Below are positions 24,986 through 38,400 of a DNA stretch of 64,000 nt, piece by piece. The stretch is from contig OW285188.1 of assembly GCA_935421135.1 (NCBI GenBank), forward strand, positions 5,818,733-5,882,732. Direction: 5' to 3'. Made by a program: the position numbers and the translations under genes. How positions within the stretch are numbered: the first letter of the stretch is position 1; each line of letters begins with the position of its first letter. The notes beneath the pieces were generated by a model. That model ran no database searches and was not told where the DNA came from. It saw only the letters and a list, made by a program, of their open reading frames with translations. Source of the stretch: Bugulina stolonifera (lineage: Eukaryota; Bryozoa; Gymnolaemata; Cheilostomatida; Bugulidae).

Positions 24986-25339
24986 AGACTGGAAGTTAGC
25001 AGCGTCAATACGTAATAAACAAAGCACATAATAAACAAAATACATAATAAACAAAATAATATAAAAATAATTAATTACAATAATAATAATTGATTAATAA
25101 GATAATATAAAATAATAATTCTTTATTTATTTATTAGGCTATACAGATTCTGATTGAGATCATTATTATAGCTCATTCAAATAATAGAAAATGATAAAAA
25201 AAGACCTGACATGTGATGTACACATGACTGTGTGGGTCAGCGGAGTCGAATGTCTGTGCGACACTGGCTCACAATGACCGTGACAGATCTGGGTAGTTGA
25301 ATTTGAATTAGAGCAAGGAGTAAGAGGGGAAGGAGGCTC

Positions 25340-25590
25340 GTCTACTGTTCGAAAATGAAAATTTGAAACAAGACATTTTGAAAATGGACAGTACAAAACC
25401 GGACAGTTCAAAACCCCAAACCCAACCCCCAGATTTCAACTAATTTTTATTTTTAATATTATACTTATTTTAATTAATTAATTAATTAAATTAATTAATT
25501 AAAATTAATTATCTGTGGGTTGTGTTCTTCTAAATGCAATCTACAGTTTCAAACTGTCCTGTTTTGAACTGTATTTTTCAAATTGCCCCT
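25340..25590. mobile_element. MITE family A, copy 2 (inverted)
   Basis: Same arms as the element at 13513-13800 in opposite orientation (ACAGTTCAAAACCCCAAACC, then TTAATTAA repeats, then TTTCAAACTGTCCTGTTTTG). A related inverted-repeat end (GCAAGGAGTAAGAGGGGAAG) abuts its left side. Confidence 0.6.
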
Positions 25591-25594
25591 TTAC

Positions 25595-25745
25595 CACCTA
25601 CTACATGGGCTAAACCTACTACATGGGCTAGACCTACATGGGCTAGACCTACAACATGGGCTAGACCTACTACATGGGCTAGACCTACTACATGGGCTAG
25701 ACCTACTACATGGGCTAGACCTACTACATGGGCGAGACTAGATCA
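25595..25745. repeat. 18-bp minisatellite, about eight units
   Basis: Unit CTACTACATGGGCTAGAC, near-identical copies, one shortened. The 18-bp length keeps a frame open on the plus strand (TTWARP repeats), which I regard as incidental. 25746-26323 downstream is spacer at the 3' end of ROCO copy 2. Confidence 0.85.
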
Positions 25746-26323
25746 TACCCATACAGTAAAAAGGTAGAAAGAGGACAACACCAATTTTAATTAGTAGCAT
25801 AGAAGATTTATAATTACCTTAATTAATATGCAAGCATGGAGTTAGTAATGACAGAAAACATCTCAAAATAGTCTAATGAATAACAATTGTTCACGCATTA
25901 CATCTGTACCAAAGTTCACATAATTAGAAGGTGTATAATATGCAAGGCTACATTATAACATCCCTTTGAATATAATAATATAGTAATAATAATAGCAGTA
26001 TGAGAAATAAAGTAGTGAATGGTTACAGTGTGTAGTGTTGGTTCCAAGTCCTCTAATATAATAGGTGGGTGGGTTGGTGAGTGTCAGCCAATTCTACATT
26101 CTATCACCGAGGTACCTGGTAATCCATGGGAAGGGGAACTGAAGCTACATTTAGGGTATATAAACGGTAACTAAGTACATAGGAGTAACTGTTGGCAGAT
26201 GGCTTCCATAAGAGGTTCTGCATACAGTGGTTAACTAAAGTAACATCAATCTGTAGATAGAATTATCTGAAGATGAAATCTGCAGAATGTTCAATACTTT
26301 CCACAATCTGTGTGTAGAGAGAG

Positions 26324-26467
26324 TTATTTACCGTGGAACTTGGGAAAGAACATGAGTTTTCTGAAGTTGGTAAAAGTACAGTCTGGTCTAGAAGGTACGT
26401 TACCACCAGTTGGATCTCCTGTTTTCTTACAGTAATCAATGCTGACCTTTCTAACTCTGTCTTGTAC
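26324..26467 (-). CDS. Copy 2 last exon, caspase p10 C terminus
   Basis: Acceptor ATCACAG, phase 0. Reads VQDRVRKVSIDYCKK, then CTFTNFRKLMFFPKFHGK and stop. The pattern 'V-x3-V ... F-x-K-x-hydrophobic-x-F' matches the end of caspase p10 subunits. A different frame stays open longer across this exon but does not match the family or the splice phase. Confidence 0.82.
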   Translation of the reverse strand, partial: VQDRVRKVSIDYCKKTGDPTGGNVPSRPDCTFTNFRKLMFFPKFHGK

Positions 26468-29400
26468 CTGTGATAGTAGATATACATGTATTAGTTAGTG
26501 TGTGTATACTACAGTGTACCTGTATGTATGTGTACAATGGGTATGGTACTATCTGGACACAGGTATACATGTATATAGGAATCAATTACCTAACAACACT
26601 AACCACTGGTTTCACATGTAGTATATCAGTATCAGACTATAATACAGGATCCATTGCTACCAAGTTGGCACTGGTGGTTTATTATTATGGTACTAAGACA
26701 AATTATTGGATTTGTCACCCCTTGTACTAAGGTAGAGGGCGTTAGGTAGACAATACTAACAAGAATGGATTGTTTGTGAAACCAGGGTTATTTGGTGGCT
26801 TTTGGCATTCAAGTTGGACGGTTTGTTGCACTGGTAGCGCTGGATTGGTCAGTAACACGAGGGAAAACACAAAATATACATATTTTTATCAAACCGTCTA
26901 ACTAGAGGCATTTTGTCACCAACATGGTACGAGGGGCTTTTACTAACAAATTAATGAACTTCAAAAGAGTTTAGGTAAATCTGCCAACCCTAAACAGAGA
27001 GAAATAATACTCACCATCTTGAACAGTTCCTCAATATCTCTGTGACAACTGTGCTTGTAAAATGTAGCTACCAGAATCCTGATGAACCAAGTACCGTAAC
27101 TTGGATGTCTCAGTGCTTGGTAAGCTGGAAATGTACAAGAGAAGAGATCATTCAATACAGAGACAGGGTGGTCAAGGAAACCTGTATATAATACTATGAT
27201 CATTATACCATAGCGAAGAGAGTAGATAACTCCAAGTGAATATTTTACTAACATTCTGTACTCGGTTTCATCACATAGAAATCATCAGCATCCAGGTGTT
27301 CTAGTTTAGTAACATCAAACTCTGGTTTAACTGTATCATCTACTGTGGCTGAGGAACTGGCTGTCTCTGGAGGTAGAGATGCTGCCGATGGTAGTGAAGG
27401 AGACTGTGTACCTTGCCGACTTACAGCATCTCCTAAGTCTAGCCGATCTGTAGAATATAACGCACCACCAGGGGGAGTATTCACATACTAATATGTACAG
27501 GGGAAAAGCAGAGCTAGTGCAACAATTCTCAGTATAGGCTTTAAGTCTAATCTGTCTAATCTGAAAATTTGAAACCTCTGCTTTTCCCCCTGTACTACCT
27601 GGACCCCTCCAAATTTGAGAACTCTGTGCGCCTGGGTCACAATGTTCACTCAATTTTTACAATAAAGTCAGGGTAATAACAAGTGACTAGTGACCATAAC
27701 AGGAAACTGGACCCTCTATCTGTGGGTCAGTATTTTAGTGTTCTCTATACTCACTAGATAACTACTGCTCCAGTGGAGGAAGGCAGTATAGAAATTAATA
27801 TAATAACTAGAGTAATGATCTGTCTGATACAACAATATGTGGAAGGCAAACAATATTTATGGGACTTGTCTTCTCATAAAGCATTTTAACTGCAAAAAAA
27901 TGCCAACCCATGAGTGATCTCTCCTTTCCTCACCAATTCTATCAGGCAATAAATTCAAAAACATTTAATCATCTTTCTTAATTTACTCTAAAACTATACT
28001 CTATACAGTCATGTGTTGCTTTGATGAAGATAGACCTACCACTACTAAAATCCATCATGTCTACCCCCACCACACTAACACATCACTTATATTATATTAC
28101 AAACACTCACCACCAGAACAAGCATGGAATATGATGAGCTTGGGTTTTCCCTTCATAGCTGGAAATTTGCTAGCAGAAAGTAAGTCTTTAATTTCTACCA
28201 GATGTACAGGCTGACAGTCTGTATCATAGAAGATGTGACCAGAGGTACCATGTGACATGATGACTAATACAAACATATTCAGATGTCTATGCTCCTTATG
28301 TCTCGTCTCCTTGCTGATCTCACTCAGTATTTCCTGAATGTAGAGAAGACAATATGTGAATATATTAATTATTCACATAGTAAGTATATATAAACAAACA
28401 GTAATATAAACAAAATCTGTATAACGTATGCATGAATGAGGAAACAGTCGCCTTAAACAGAGTATCAAACAAGAGTATATAAACTGTGTAAACAGTATTG
28501 GAATATATTAAGACGTATACAAGGAAACGTAGACAACTCCCTGTACATGTAAATTATAACATAATACACATAAACTATGTGTACTACATAATAACAGATT
28601 CACCTTCCTGGTCAAGTCAAACATTCTCTCTTTAGCCACAACAAAGTCCATATGTTTAAACAGTGCGAGAATGTTACAGTAGTCTATATATGACCCATCT
28701 CTTGTCTGACTAGATAGATGAATGTCATCTCTGTAGAAATTCTCATTGTTTATGATCATAACACGACCTCTAACAGGGTCACTCATCTCATACACCTATA
28801 AATAATAGGATGTTATTATGGTAGATCTCATTGTACAATGTGGCAGCAGTATATGGTATACTTGGGATATACATGTACAGTGGACTAGCCTGGCCCATTG
28901 AGCTCAGCTGGTCATTGGTTCATACCATACTATACTAAAAACATCACACTAATGCTATACTATTACTTCACTATATTATATTATACTATTACTTCACTAT
29001 ATTATATTATACTATTACTTCACTATATTATATTATACTATTACTTCACTATATTATATTATACTATTACTTCACCATATTATATTATACTATTACTTCA
29101 CCATATTATATTATACTATTACTTCACCATATTATATTATACTATTACTTCACCATATTATATTATACTATTACTTCACCATATTATATTATACTATTAC
29201 TTCACCATATTATATTATACTATTACTTCACCATATTACATCGTACTATTACTTCACCATATTACATCGTACTATTACTTCACCATATTACATCGTACTA
29301 TTACTTCACCATATTACATCGTACTATTACTTCACCATATTACATCGTACTATTACTTCACCATATTACATCGTACTATTACTTCACCATATTACATCGT

Positions 29401-32400
29401 ACTATTACTTCACCATATTACATCGTACTATTACTTCACCATATTACATCGTACTATTACTTCACCATATTACATCGTACTATTACTTCACCATATTACA
29501 TCGTACTATTACTTCACCATATTACATCGTACTATTACTTCACCATATTACATCGTACTATTACTTCACCATATTACATCGTACTATTACTTCACCATAT
29601 TACATCGTACTATTACTTCACCATATTACATCGTACTATTACTTCACCATATTACATCGTACTATTACTTCACCATATTACATCGTACTATTACTTCACC
29701 ATATTACATCGTACTATTACTTCACCATATTACATCGTACTATTACTTCACCATATTACACTACACTACACTACACTACACTACACTACACTACACTACA
29801 CTACACTACACTACACTACACTACACTACACTACACTACACTACACTACACTACACTATACTATAATATACCAATACTAATACTATACCACACTATATTA
29901 TGCCACACTATACCACACCATGCGATACCAATCATACCACACCATACCATATCCCACTACTAGACCATACCATACCATACCATACTATACCATACCATAC
30001 CATACCATACCATACCATACCATACCATACCATACCGTACCATACCATACCATGCCACGCCACAGCATAGCATAGCATAGCATGCCATGCCATACCACAC
30101 CATACCACACTATAACATACCACACCATTCCATACCACACTATACCACACCATACCATACTATACCATACCGTACCGTACCATACCATACCATACTATAA
30201 CATACCATACCATTCCATACCACACTATACCACACCATACCATACCATACCACACCACACCATTCCATACCATACTCTGCTATACTCATATTATACCATA
30301 CCATGCATGCCATACCATACTATACTATACCATATACTATACACTACACTATACACTACACTACACTGCATTATACACTACACTACACTGCATTATACAC
30401 TACACTACACTGCATTATACACTACACTACACTGCATTATACACTACACTACACCGCACCACACCATACTATACTGTACTATACACTATACTGTACTTTA
30501 CTATTATACTATACACCAGGGATGCCCAAATGTGTCCCTTTGCATGTATTTTGGTGTCCCATCATCACTTCTCAAATTTTACATGCAAACATGTCTTTTT
30601 GTGGGTGGGCGGTGAAAGCAATTGCACTGCTCAAACTACACTCAAAAATACATCCCAATGTTAAAAAATCCCCACATTTGAACATCTTAAAATATTCTTA
30701 GCTGATGCAAGTAGATTTCTGTCAACGATTCAAAACCTACAAAAGATTGATGGCCTGATTGACCTAATCACAGTGCCAAGAGCTGAAGACAGAATAAGGT
30801 GGAAAGCGCAGCTACCCCAACTTATCTAAAATTGCTGTCAAACTGATGACACTCTGTGGTAGTACATTCTTGTGTGAGAGTTTGTTCAGTCATCTGAACT
30901 ATATCAAAAGCAAAAATCAGACAAGACTGACTGACAAACATACCAGGCAGCTACTAAAAGAGACGCAGATTTTGAGGATGATACAAGAGAAAGGACAACT
31001 CCATGTCACCCACTAATAATTGTATTCACAAGTGAACCATTGAGCATGCTTTGAATATTCATTACAATTTCCATATAATTAGCCGAATCAGACTAGCGAA
31101 TATCTTCGCCACGTTTCGTCACGTTTTGCCAGCATGACGACTTTTTTCTGCTGAACAACACACTAGTGATGCTTCCTCCATGAACACATTTTCTAGTCTG
31201 AGCATGTGCGCCAAAGCAGGCAATTATTGTTATATGTCATGACTCCTACGCGCACATTACATTATGACAGCGACTCAATTTGAAATTTTTTTTTACAAGC
31301 GAAAGTGTAGAATGGAGCTAGTAAAATATTGCTGTCCTATCAGAAATCAGTGTTATTGATAATTAAACATAAAATATTAAACACGCTTGATATTTGGCGA
31401 ACAGGGCGTTTGTATTAATTTTGTGACGCCCTGTCTATCTACCATCATTTCGCGACTAATACCGGCGCGAAATTCGTTAGTCTGTTTCTATTTTTATTTT
31501 GTTTTTGTGCACTTCAAAAGTAGATGACTAAATTGCTATTATACATGTACTTGGGTTAAAACAAAATCAATAAATACACGTGTTATAACTATAAAATAAC
31601 TCATTTTGTATCATAATCAAATTGCCCATTTAACAATCGCAATAAAGGCAGCAACAAAAACTAAGTGTCCCTTGCTCTGATGGGCTTTTAGAATTTGTCC
31701 CTTTCTACCAAAAAGTTTGAGCATCCCTGCTATACACTATACTATACTGTACTATACATCATACAGTATAGTATACTGTACTATACAGTATACTATACAT
31801 TATACTACACACTATTAGTACACTATACTATACTAGACCATGCTATGCCATGCAATACTATACCATACCATACTTTACTACACATACCTTCCTCTGGTTG
31901 TCAAATAACTGTCTAACTCTCTCTTTACTCGTAGGTACAAGTTGCATGAAGTCAGATACGAAGGGCTCAATATCTTGTCTGGTAAAGTCTGCATATCCTT
32001 CCTCTACTATATCTGAACACTCACTGTCTGCATCATCATCTTCTAGAGGTGAATGAGTGTGTGGACTCTCTGTAGAACCTGATAGATTGTACATGTATAT
32101 GTAGAATATTCTAAAATATTATGTCTGTTTGTGCGTTCATTACGATTAGTTACATTCTGTGTGTATAGCATGATTAGAAATATCATATATATTAGTACAG
32201 TTCAATTATAACACTACACAGTATATAGTGAACACATTTAGTTACCTCCAGATTCAGAGAGCGTACGCCTTTCTTCCAGTGCTGAGAGGTAAGTGTTTAG
32301 CTCTGCAATCTCCACAACATTCAGGTGATAGCCTGAGTAAACAATAAACACTACAATTATCATCACTATTCACTGCTATATTGCACTTGTTTCCACACTT

Positions 32401-35400
32401 AAACTCCAAATCTATGCAAAAGTTTGTTTTACTATTACAGGGGAACTTGCTTAATTCAAACTCCAAGGGACCACCATGATTGGTTTGAATTAGGCATGAG
32501 TTTGAATTGTGTGATCATTTCAACTCCAAATCTATGCAAAAAGTATATTTCTACTTTTACTTTTCATTCAATTGCACTCGTTTGTCAGAAATTCAAGTCA
32601 AATTATTTCTACGCTTCAATTCTAGTTACAAGTATTAATATAATAATCAAATTCTTCAGCCAAGTGGAATTAACAATGCCTCTGAAGTAAGCATAACTAG
32701 AGTGATTGCATCTGGAGAAAACCATGGGTGGTGAGCAGATATGTCACCATGGAATCTAAGTTACTATGTAGGGTGCTTTTTACTTTTACACTTGTGATAC
32801 ACCAAATTTGACTGTCGAGCAACACTAAAGACTTTAAGTAAATATTTTTCTATAAAAATAATACAATGTACTTTGATGAGAACTTACATGGAAACCTGAG
32901 TGGTTTAGGTACTGTAAGCTCTCCTTGACTGCTTAGTTCTACATTGGTACAGGCTACTGGTTCCATACCACAGAAGGTGGTCACTGAGAGTGGTCCCTCT
33001 GATTCTGTATGTTGAGCACATCTGAACCAACTTGGATTTACTTTGTAATCCGGGTAGTCGGCTCTAATGAAGAGACAGTGAGCGCAGTAGAACTTTACTT
33101 CAGGACGAGTACCTTTCCACACACTGCAAGTCCTTGATATGATATGCTGTGTGAGTTCAATCAAGTGTTTCCATGACGGACCAATCAATTCTACAGGAGT
33201 CGATACCTGCAGGGTGACTTTTCTATTGTCACGGTCGTGAACTAGATGGGTAGCACTTCTGCCGTGCTGAACGGTTGCTCCATTATTGGCTGCTTTCACC
33301 GAGTAGGTGGGATCTGAGAGAAAGTTTAGGACTGTTACTGAAATAAGCTGGTAGACGTATCCAGGTAGTGAAAGACCGTTAAATAAGACGTCAGCTCTTA
33401 GCTGTAAATATTTATCAGTTTTCCACTCTCTACCCATAAACTTAGAGGAGAGGTAGGGTATGATATATGCCTTGCTTTGTTCCCGATGAATTGGACCGTG
33501 GATGATACAAAATGATTTCAACAGTTCAATGGCCACTTTAGTCGGCAGCAATTGGCTAGTCTCCAGCAGATTCACGAGGATTGCCTCATCCATGGTACCA
33601 TTTACTTTATACTCTTCAACCATCTGTATGTAGGTGGCTTTCTCAACTGTACGATTCTTGTGTCTAAATGCAGTAAAATTCTCAATCCTCCTGCTCCACT
33701 CTTCATTTGCGGAATGGTGAAATAGTAATGCAATCATTTCTACAATCCTTGGAATCTGATGAAAGACATACTGTGATAAAGAGTCCTTGTCTTCAAACCA
33801 AAGAACTTTACCAACATTGTGTAAGTACCTCAGTACTATATCTATGTGATCTGTATTGGGAAACGCAGCTTTCACATCAGATAAGAGTACGTAGGGTTCA
33901 CCTTCTTGCTCTTCTATGAATGAACTTATACGCTCCCACAGACCAGGGACCTTTACCTTGAACTCAACAGCACGTTTTTCTATGCATTCCTTGAGATATT
34001 TGATGGCATTATCTACATCACTCTCCTTGCTGAACAGAAATATTTGATGAGCATCAAAGAGAGGCTTACTCAAGTCTGATATATGGACGATTTGACAGAA
34101 GTCACTGGTACCATCGGACAATTCCCGCTCCTCTTTGACCAGTTCTAACCGGATCTCTTCAGCTGATTCGAGAAGTTGATCTCTACACACTTGGAACTCT
34201 TCTACGGAGAGTCTGTCGCTGTGAGTGAGCGCAAGGATAGGGGAACCTAACCGTGGACATGCTAGGTACAATTGTGACAGCCAATCAATGCACAGCAATT
34301 TAGTAGCCTCCCTATAACCTCTTTCAGCCGAAAGCTGCTGATATTCCTCCAGGTTGACAACCACTAGGGGGACACACTGTTCCTTCAATGTCAGCTGGTA
34401 GGCAAGATGATAGACCTCATGGCCACCAAAGTCTATAAACCTGACCAATGCGTCAGACAAAGATAAGCTCTCCATGTTAAACACCTTTGTGGTCTCATCT
34501 TTAGCTGAACTAACATCACGAAATGTGAGAACACGCTTGCCGGCCTTCAAACTAAGAATAAGGCTGGTCTTTCCAGCCATGAGGTTCCCAACTACAGCTA
34601 CTGGTACCACAGTTACCTCTGTACCAGCTTCAGTAAGCAAGTCATTAAAATATTTAGTGATTGCTGTTAGACCCTGTTCACACACAGCATAAGGTGGAGT
34701 CTGAAGAGAGTTACACCTATCACAATCTATAAGAGAGAGTTTACTTAACTTTACAAAGTCAGTCTCTATCTCCGTGAGGTTTTCGTTCTCCTGCAAATTT
34801 AACTCCCGTAGATTATCCAACTGATATACTACAGGAGGAAGTCTTCCTCTGAATTTGTTCCATCCCACATCTAACTTCTCCAGTTTCTTCAGATTACTTA
34901 AACTAAAACACTAGCGAGTTTGTATCTAATATATAGACTATTTACATGTACATATTGTAATCCTAAATAATATTATTAATAATAATAAGTAGCAAGTTTA
35001 AAATAATATAGATTGCGATTAATTTCTTCTAAAGGACTAGTCATACGGCAACAAAATCATCAATGAATAGCGGAAATGGCAGCCTGGTCGCACGGCTGAC
35101 AATGACAAATTTCTTGTCCAATAAAAGCTCTCTTTCTACGAATAGGAATCATTACTACCTGTTTGTTTCGCAATACTGTTTCCATTTCATAGAATTATAC
35201 CAACAACTCTCAATGATTTATCATTACTTTCAATCATTTTCTCTGGCTATTATCCAAGAATGCACAATGATGTTATAGAACACAATGTACTTGCAATTTA
35301 TTGCGGTAACAATTAATATATATATACAGTGGAACTTGCCTGATTCAAACTCCAAGGGACAGCCATAACTGGTTTGAATTAGGCATGAGTTTGAATTGTT

Positions 35401-38400
35401 TGATCATTTCATTTTGTATACTGACTTGGATGCCTACTTCACAAATAATACTATAAATGTAGTTGTACATGAATGTGCATGTATGCATTAATTTTCATTT
35501 GCTTCAACTGTGAATACAATTGAGTGAAGACAGGTGTAAACATGACAGCTTCCTGGTTAATGTTTATTACACTCAAAACTACAACACAACAGATGGGCAA
35601 CTAGTTATGCATCACATGTACAGGACAACAGTATGAAAACGCATTTCGCTAAGGAACAGTAAAGCAATCAGTAGTGTGGATTGGTAGAATAGTATTAGGT
35701 TTAATATTTGGAAGAATCTCACTGTTTTATCTCTCTTATTTCTATTAGTTTCATGCTATATACTGGAATGAAATATATAGCAATCATCAGATAAAAGAGA
35801 CATAATACTAGGTTTACACGCACGATTGGGCGGTCAGGCGTTACTAACGCTTGCTGTAATAGTATTATCATTGATTATAGTGTAAGCCTATGCACGTGAA
35901 GTTTGAATTGCACATAGTAAATTCCAATTGGTTGAAGCCATTTAGATAGTACTCAGCAGGGACCAAGGCTAAAGGCTCGGCCAGACGAGAGGCCAATTGT
36001 TCTTTTTCGGCCTTCCGAGCCTCGTTCTAGAGCAAATCGGCGCGCCGTTTGTTCGGCTATACAAAGACTAACATGTTGGTCTTTTCGGTCCACGGCATCA
36101 TGGAGCGCTGTGGTGATTGTATAGCTTATTAAAAACCAGCTTTTATTTTGGCTGGATATTAATCATGGCCACTTGTGGACTGGTATCGCGCATTGTCTAT
36201 AGAGCCATGCTAACGAACAACGAAGTGGCTCCGCCGAAGCTCACGGCCTCTCGTGAAGCCAAGCCTTAATAGAACTAGCCAAGTATTTGAATTAGCGGAG
36301 GTCGAACAAGGGGAGTTCCACTGTATGTATATATTTTAGATTAGGATCAAAATTGCAGCAATGGCAAAAGTGCTCAATGAAATGACATTCAGAGCAAGCT
36401 AGAAGAATAAGCACCAATTTAGGAAAATTTTCCTAAATTGGCTCTTATTCTTCCATATATATTATTACATGTATATATACATACAGTATATAGATTATAT
36501 TATTACATGTAGATTGTATTAGATCTGACATTTTATAGGCCTCTATGTACATTGTATCTATACTACATTTTATAATTTACTTCTCTGGAAGGTCCGATAG
36601 CCGGCAGTTCCACAGACCCAGCTCTATTAAAGATGTTAATTCAGCTATTACATGAGGTAATCCGCTAGAGAAGTTACTATACTCTACATGTAGCACTTGT
36701 AGATGTTGTAAAGCTTTCAAACTATATAAGAAAATAAAACATTGCATTAAAATATACAGACATGTAACCCACATAATTATACAGTGTATATTTTTCACTA
36801 ATATTACTAACAGATACACTGTACAATATTGTATTGTTGTGGGTGTCACAATAATTATGTTGAACATTACTTTATATGAATAAAATTATATATTTATATT
36901 ACATTATACAACTTACCTCTGTGGGAGGTCTGATAATTGGCAGTCATACAGCTTCAGCTCTAACAAAGATGTTAATTCAGATATTACATGAGGTAATCCA
37001 CTGGAGAAGTTACTATACTCTACATGTAGCACTTGTAGTTGTTGTAAAGCTTTCACACTATATAACAGATAATAACATTTGCCTGTGAATCCACTGGAAT
37101 CCAAACAAAGCCGCAGGCTAACCTGACACTGCTAGATTTCTATACAGAGTCCTAGGATCCAACTTATACAATTGATCAACTGGTCCTATGTGCTACTTGT
37201 GCTACTAACATAATATGGTTAATATAGCATGCTTGTGCTATTCTAATTAGTAGCGATTAGAAATGATATTCCCTATGTTTAGATTTTGTTAGCATATACA
37301 TTTTGTAGGTAGAATCTCTATTCTTGTAGTGAATAGAGAATAGAATGTATTTCCTTATTTTTAAAACTATCAAGTCCCAACCCTGATAGCATGCATAAGA
37401 CGACCCCCCCCCCCCCCCCCCTTTCCAGCTCCCACTGTTGGAATAAGCTACATGTACAAGTATGTCAGACTACACTAGTTGCTCTGGACACTCTTTTCCT
37501 CTACAGAACTAGACTGGGAGACTCCTAAGTATCTATTAAAGATGCAGAGCAGCATATAAGGAGATTGACATAATTGCGTTATAATCCAAATCTCGACTGA
37601 CTAGTACAGACAAATGCAGCTACATGTATTTATATAAAATTGAACCCAATCAGAGTCTGAGGGACAAATAATTAATGCCCAATTAATTATTTATTCACGG
37701 GAGAAACCTCAGACCTAACACATTGGGAGGAACAACTACAACATATAAAACACACAAGGGAATATGAAATAAGAGTTCAGGCAGAGGATTGTGATGTAGG
37801 TAAAACATTTACAACGTGGGGCGGGGGTTACAGTTATACACCATAATATAACAAAAGACATCAGATTTGGGGTCAAAAATTAGAATGATTTATATGATAT
37901 GTTACAATGCCGCCTCTCCAGGTGGTACTAGGACCTTGGGATCGGGTCCCTAGCATCGCTGCCAGTGCCCTAGCCTTAGGTCCATGGCCCAGGGCCCGGT
38001 GAGTCCCCGAACCACCCCACTCGCTGTATGGGTGTTGGAACTTGGGTTATGCCAGCAGCGGAGATGCTCCTGGACCAGAGAAAAATGGACACGGGGTATT
38101 GATTAAATATCTTCATGTAAAAGGCCTTTCTAACAAATTAACCCATGAGGATATGATGACTACTTTAGGGGAGGCTACCCCTAGTTATGCCAAGGTTAAA
38201 AATTGGGTTGCCAAGTTCAAAAAAGGGGAAACCAGCACTGAAGATGCTCCAAGATCAGGACGACCTGCAGACGCAACCACCACAGACATGGTCAAAATGA
38301 GGACTTGCACTGCAATAGCTTCATGAAGCTGGAGCATCGGTGAAAGAAGTGTATTAAGGTTAAGGGGGCTATATTGAAAAAAAAGAAGTGAAATTAAGTA

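Larger units (their letters stand above)
28796..31887 (-). other. Satellite-filled 3.1-kb intron before the caspase exons (copy 2)
   Basis: Donor AAG/GTATGTG at 31888/31887 and acceptor TATTTATAG at 28796 bound an intron made mostly of tandem arrays plus a hAT insertion. Apart from these I see about 100 bp of unique sequence at the left end. The other introns of the gene nearby are mostly 100-550 bp, except 32889-ward and the 5' introns, which carry transposons. Confidence 0.8.

Noticed and set aside
26263..26487. 74-codon minus-strand frame over the last caspase exon
   Set aside because: Longer, but out of phase with the p10 exon; the frame ending FPKFHGK at 26324 fits the caspase family.
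28950..29757. CRISPR-like array
   Set aside because: Head-to-tail units without spacers in a eukaryotic intron; a minisatellite.
28898..29866. 322-codon plus-strand reading frame
   Set aside because: It is entirely the 26-bp and ACTAC arrays; the 26-residue periodicity is just three times 26 bp and it lies antisense in an intron.
30082..30701. Plus-strand frames of 177 and 132 codons
   Set aside because: Tandem CATAC/ACTAC repeats translated (YHTIPYHTI pattern), running into the hAT element.
32254..32466. 70-codon minus-strand frame over the small exon after COR
   Set aside because: Wrong frame for the exon 32246-32332; the correct frame reads YHLNVVEIAELN with matching splice phase.
33707..34692. 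Plus-strand frames opposite the ROC-COR exon (and their copies at 733-1718)
   Set aside because: Antisense shadows of the conserved minus-strand coding exon; conserved only because the exon is.
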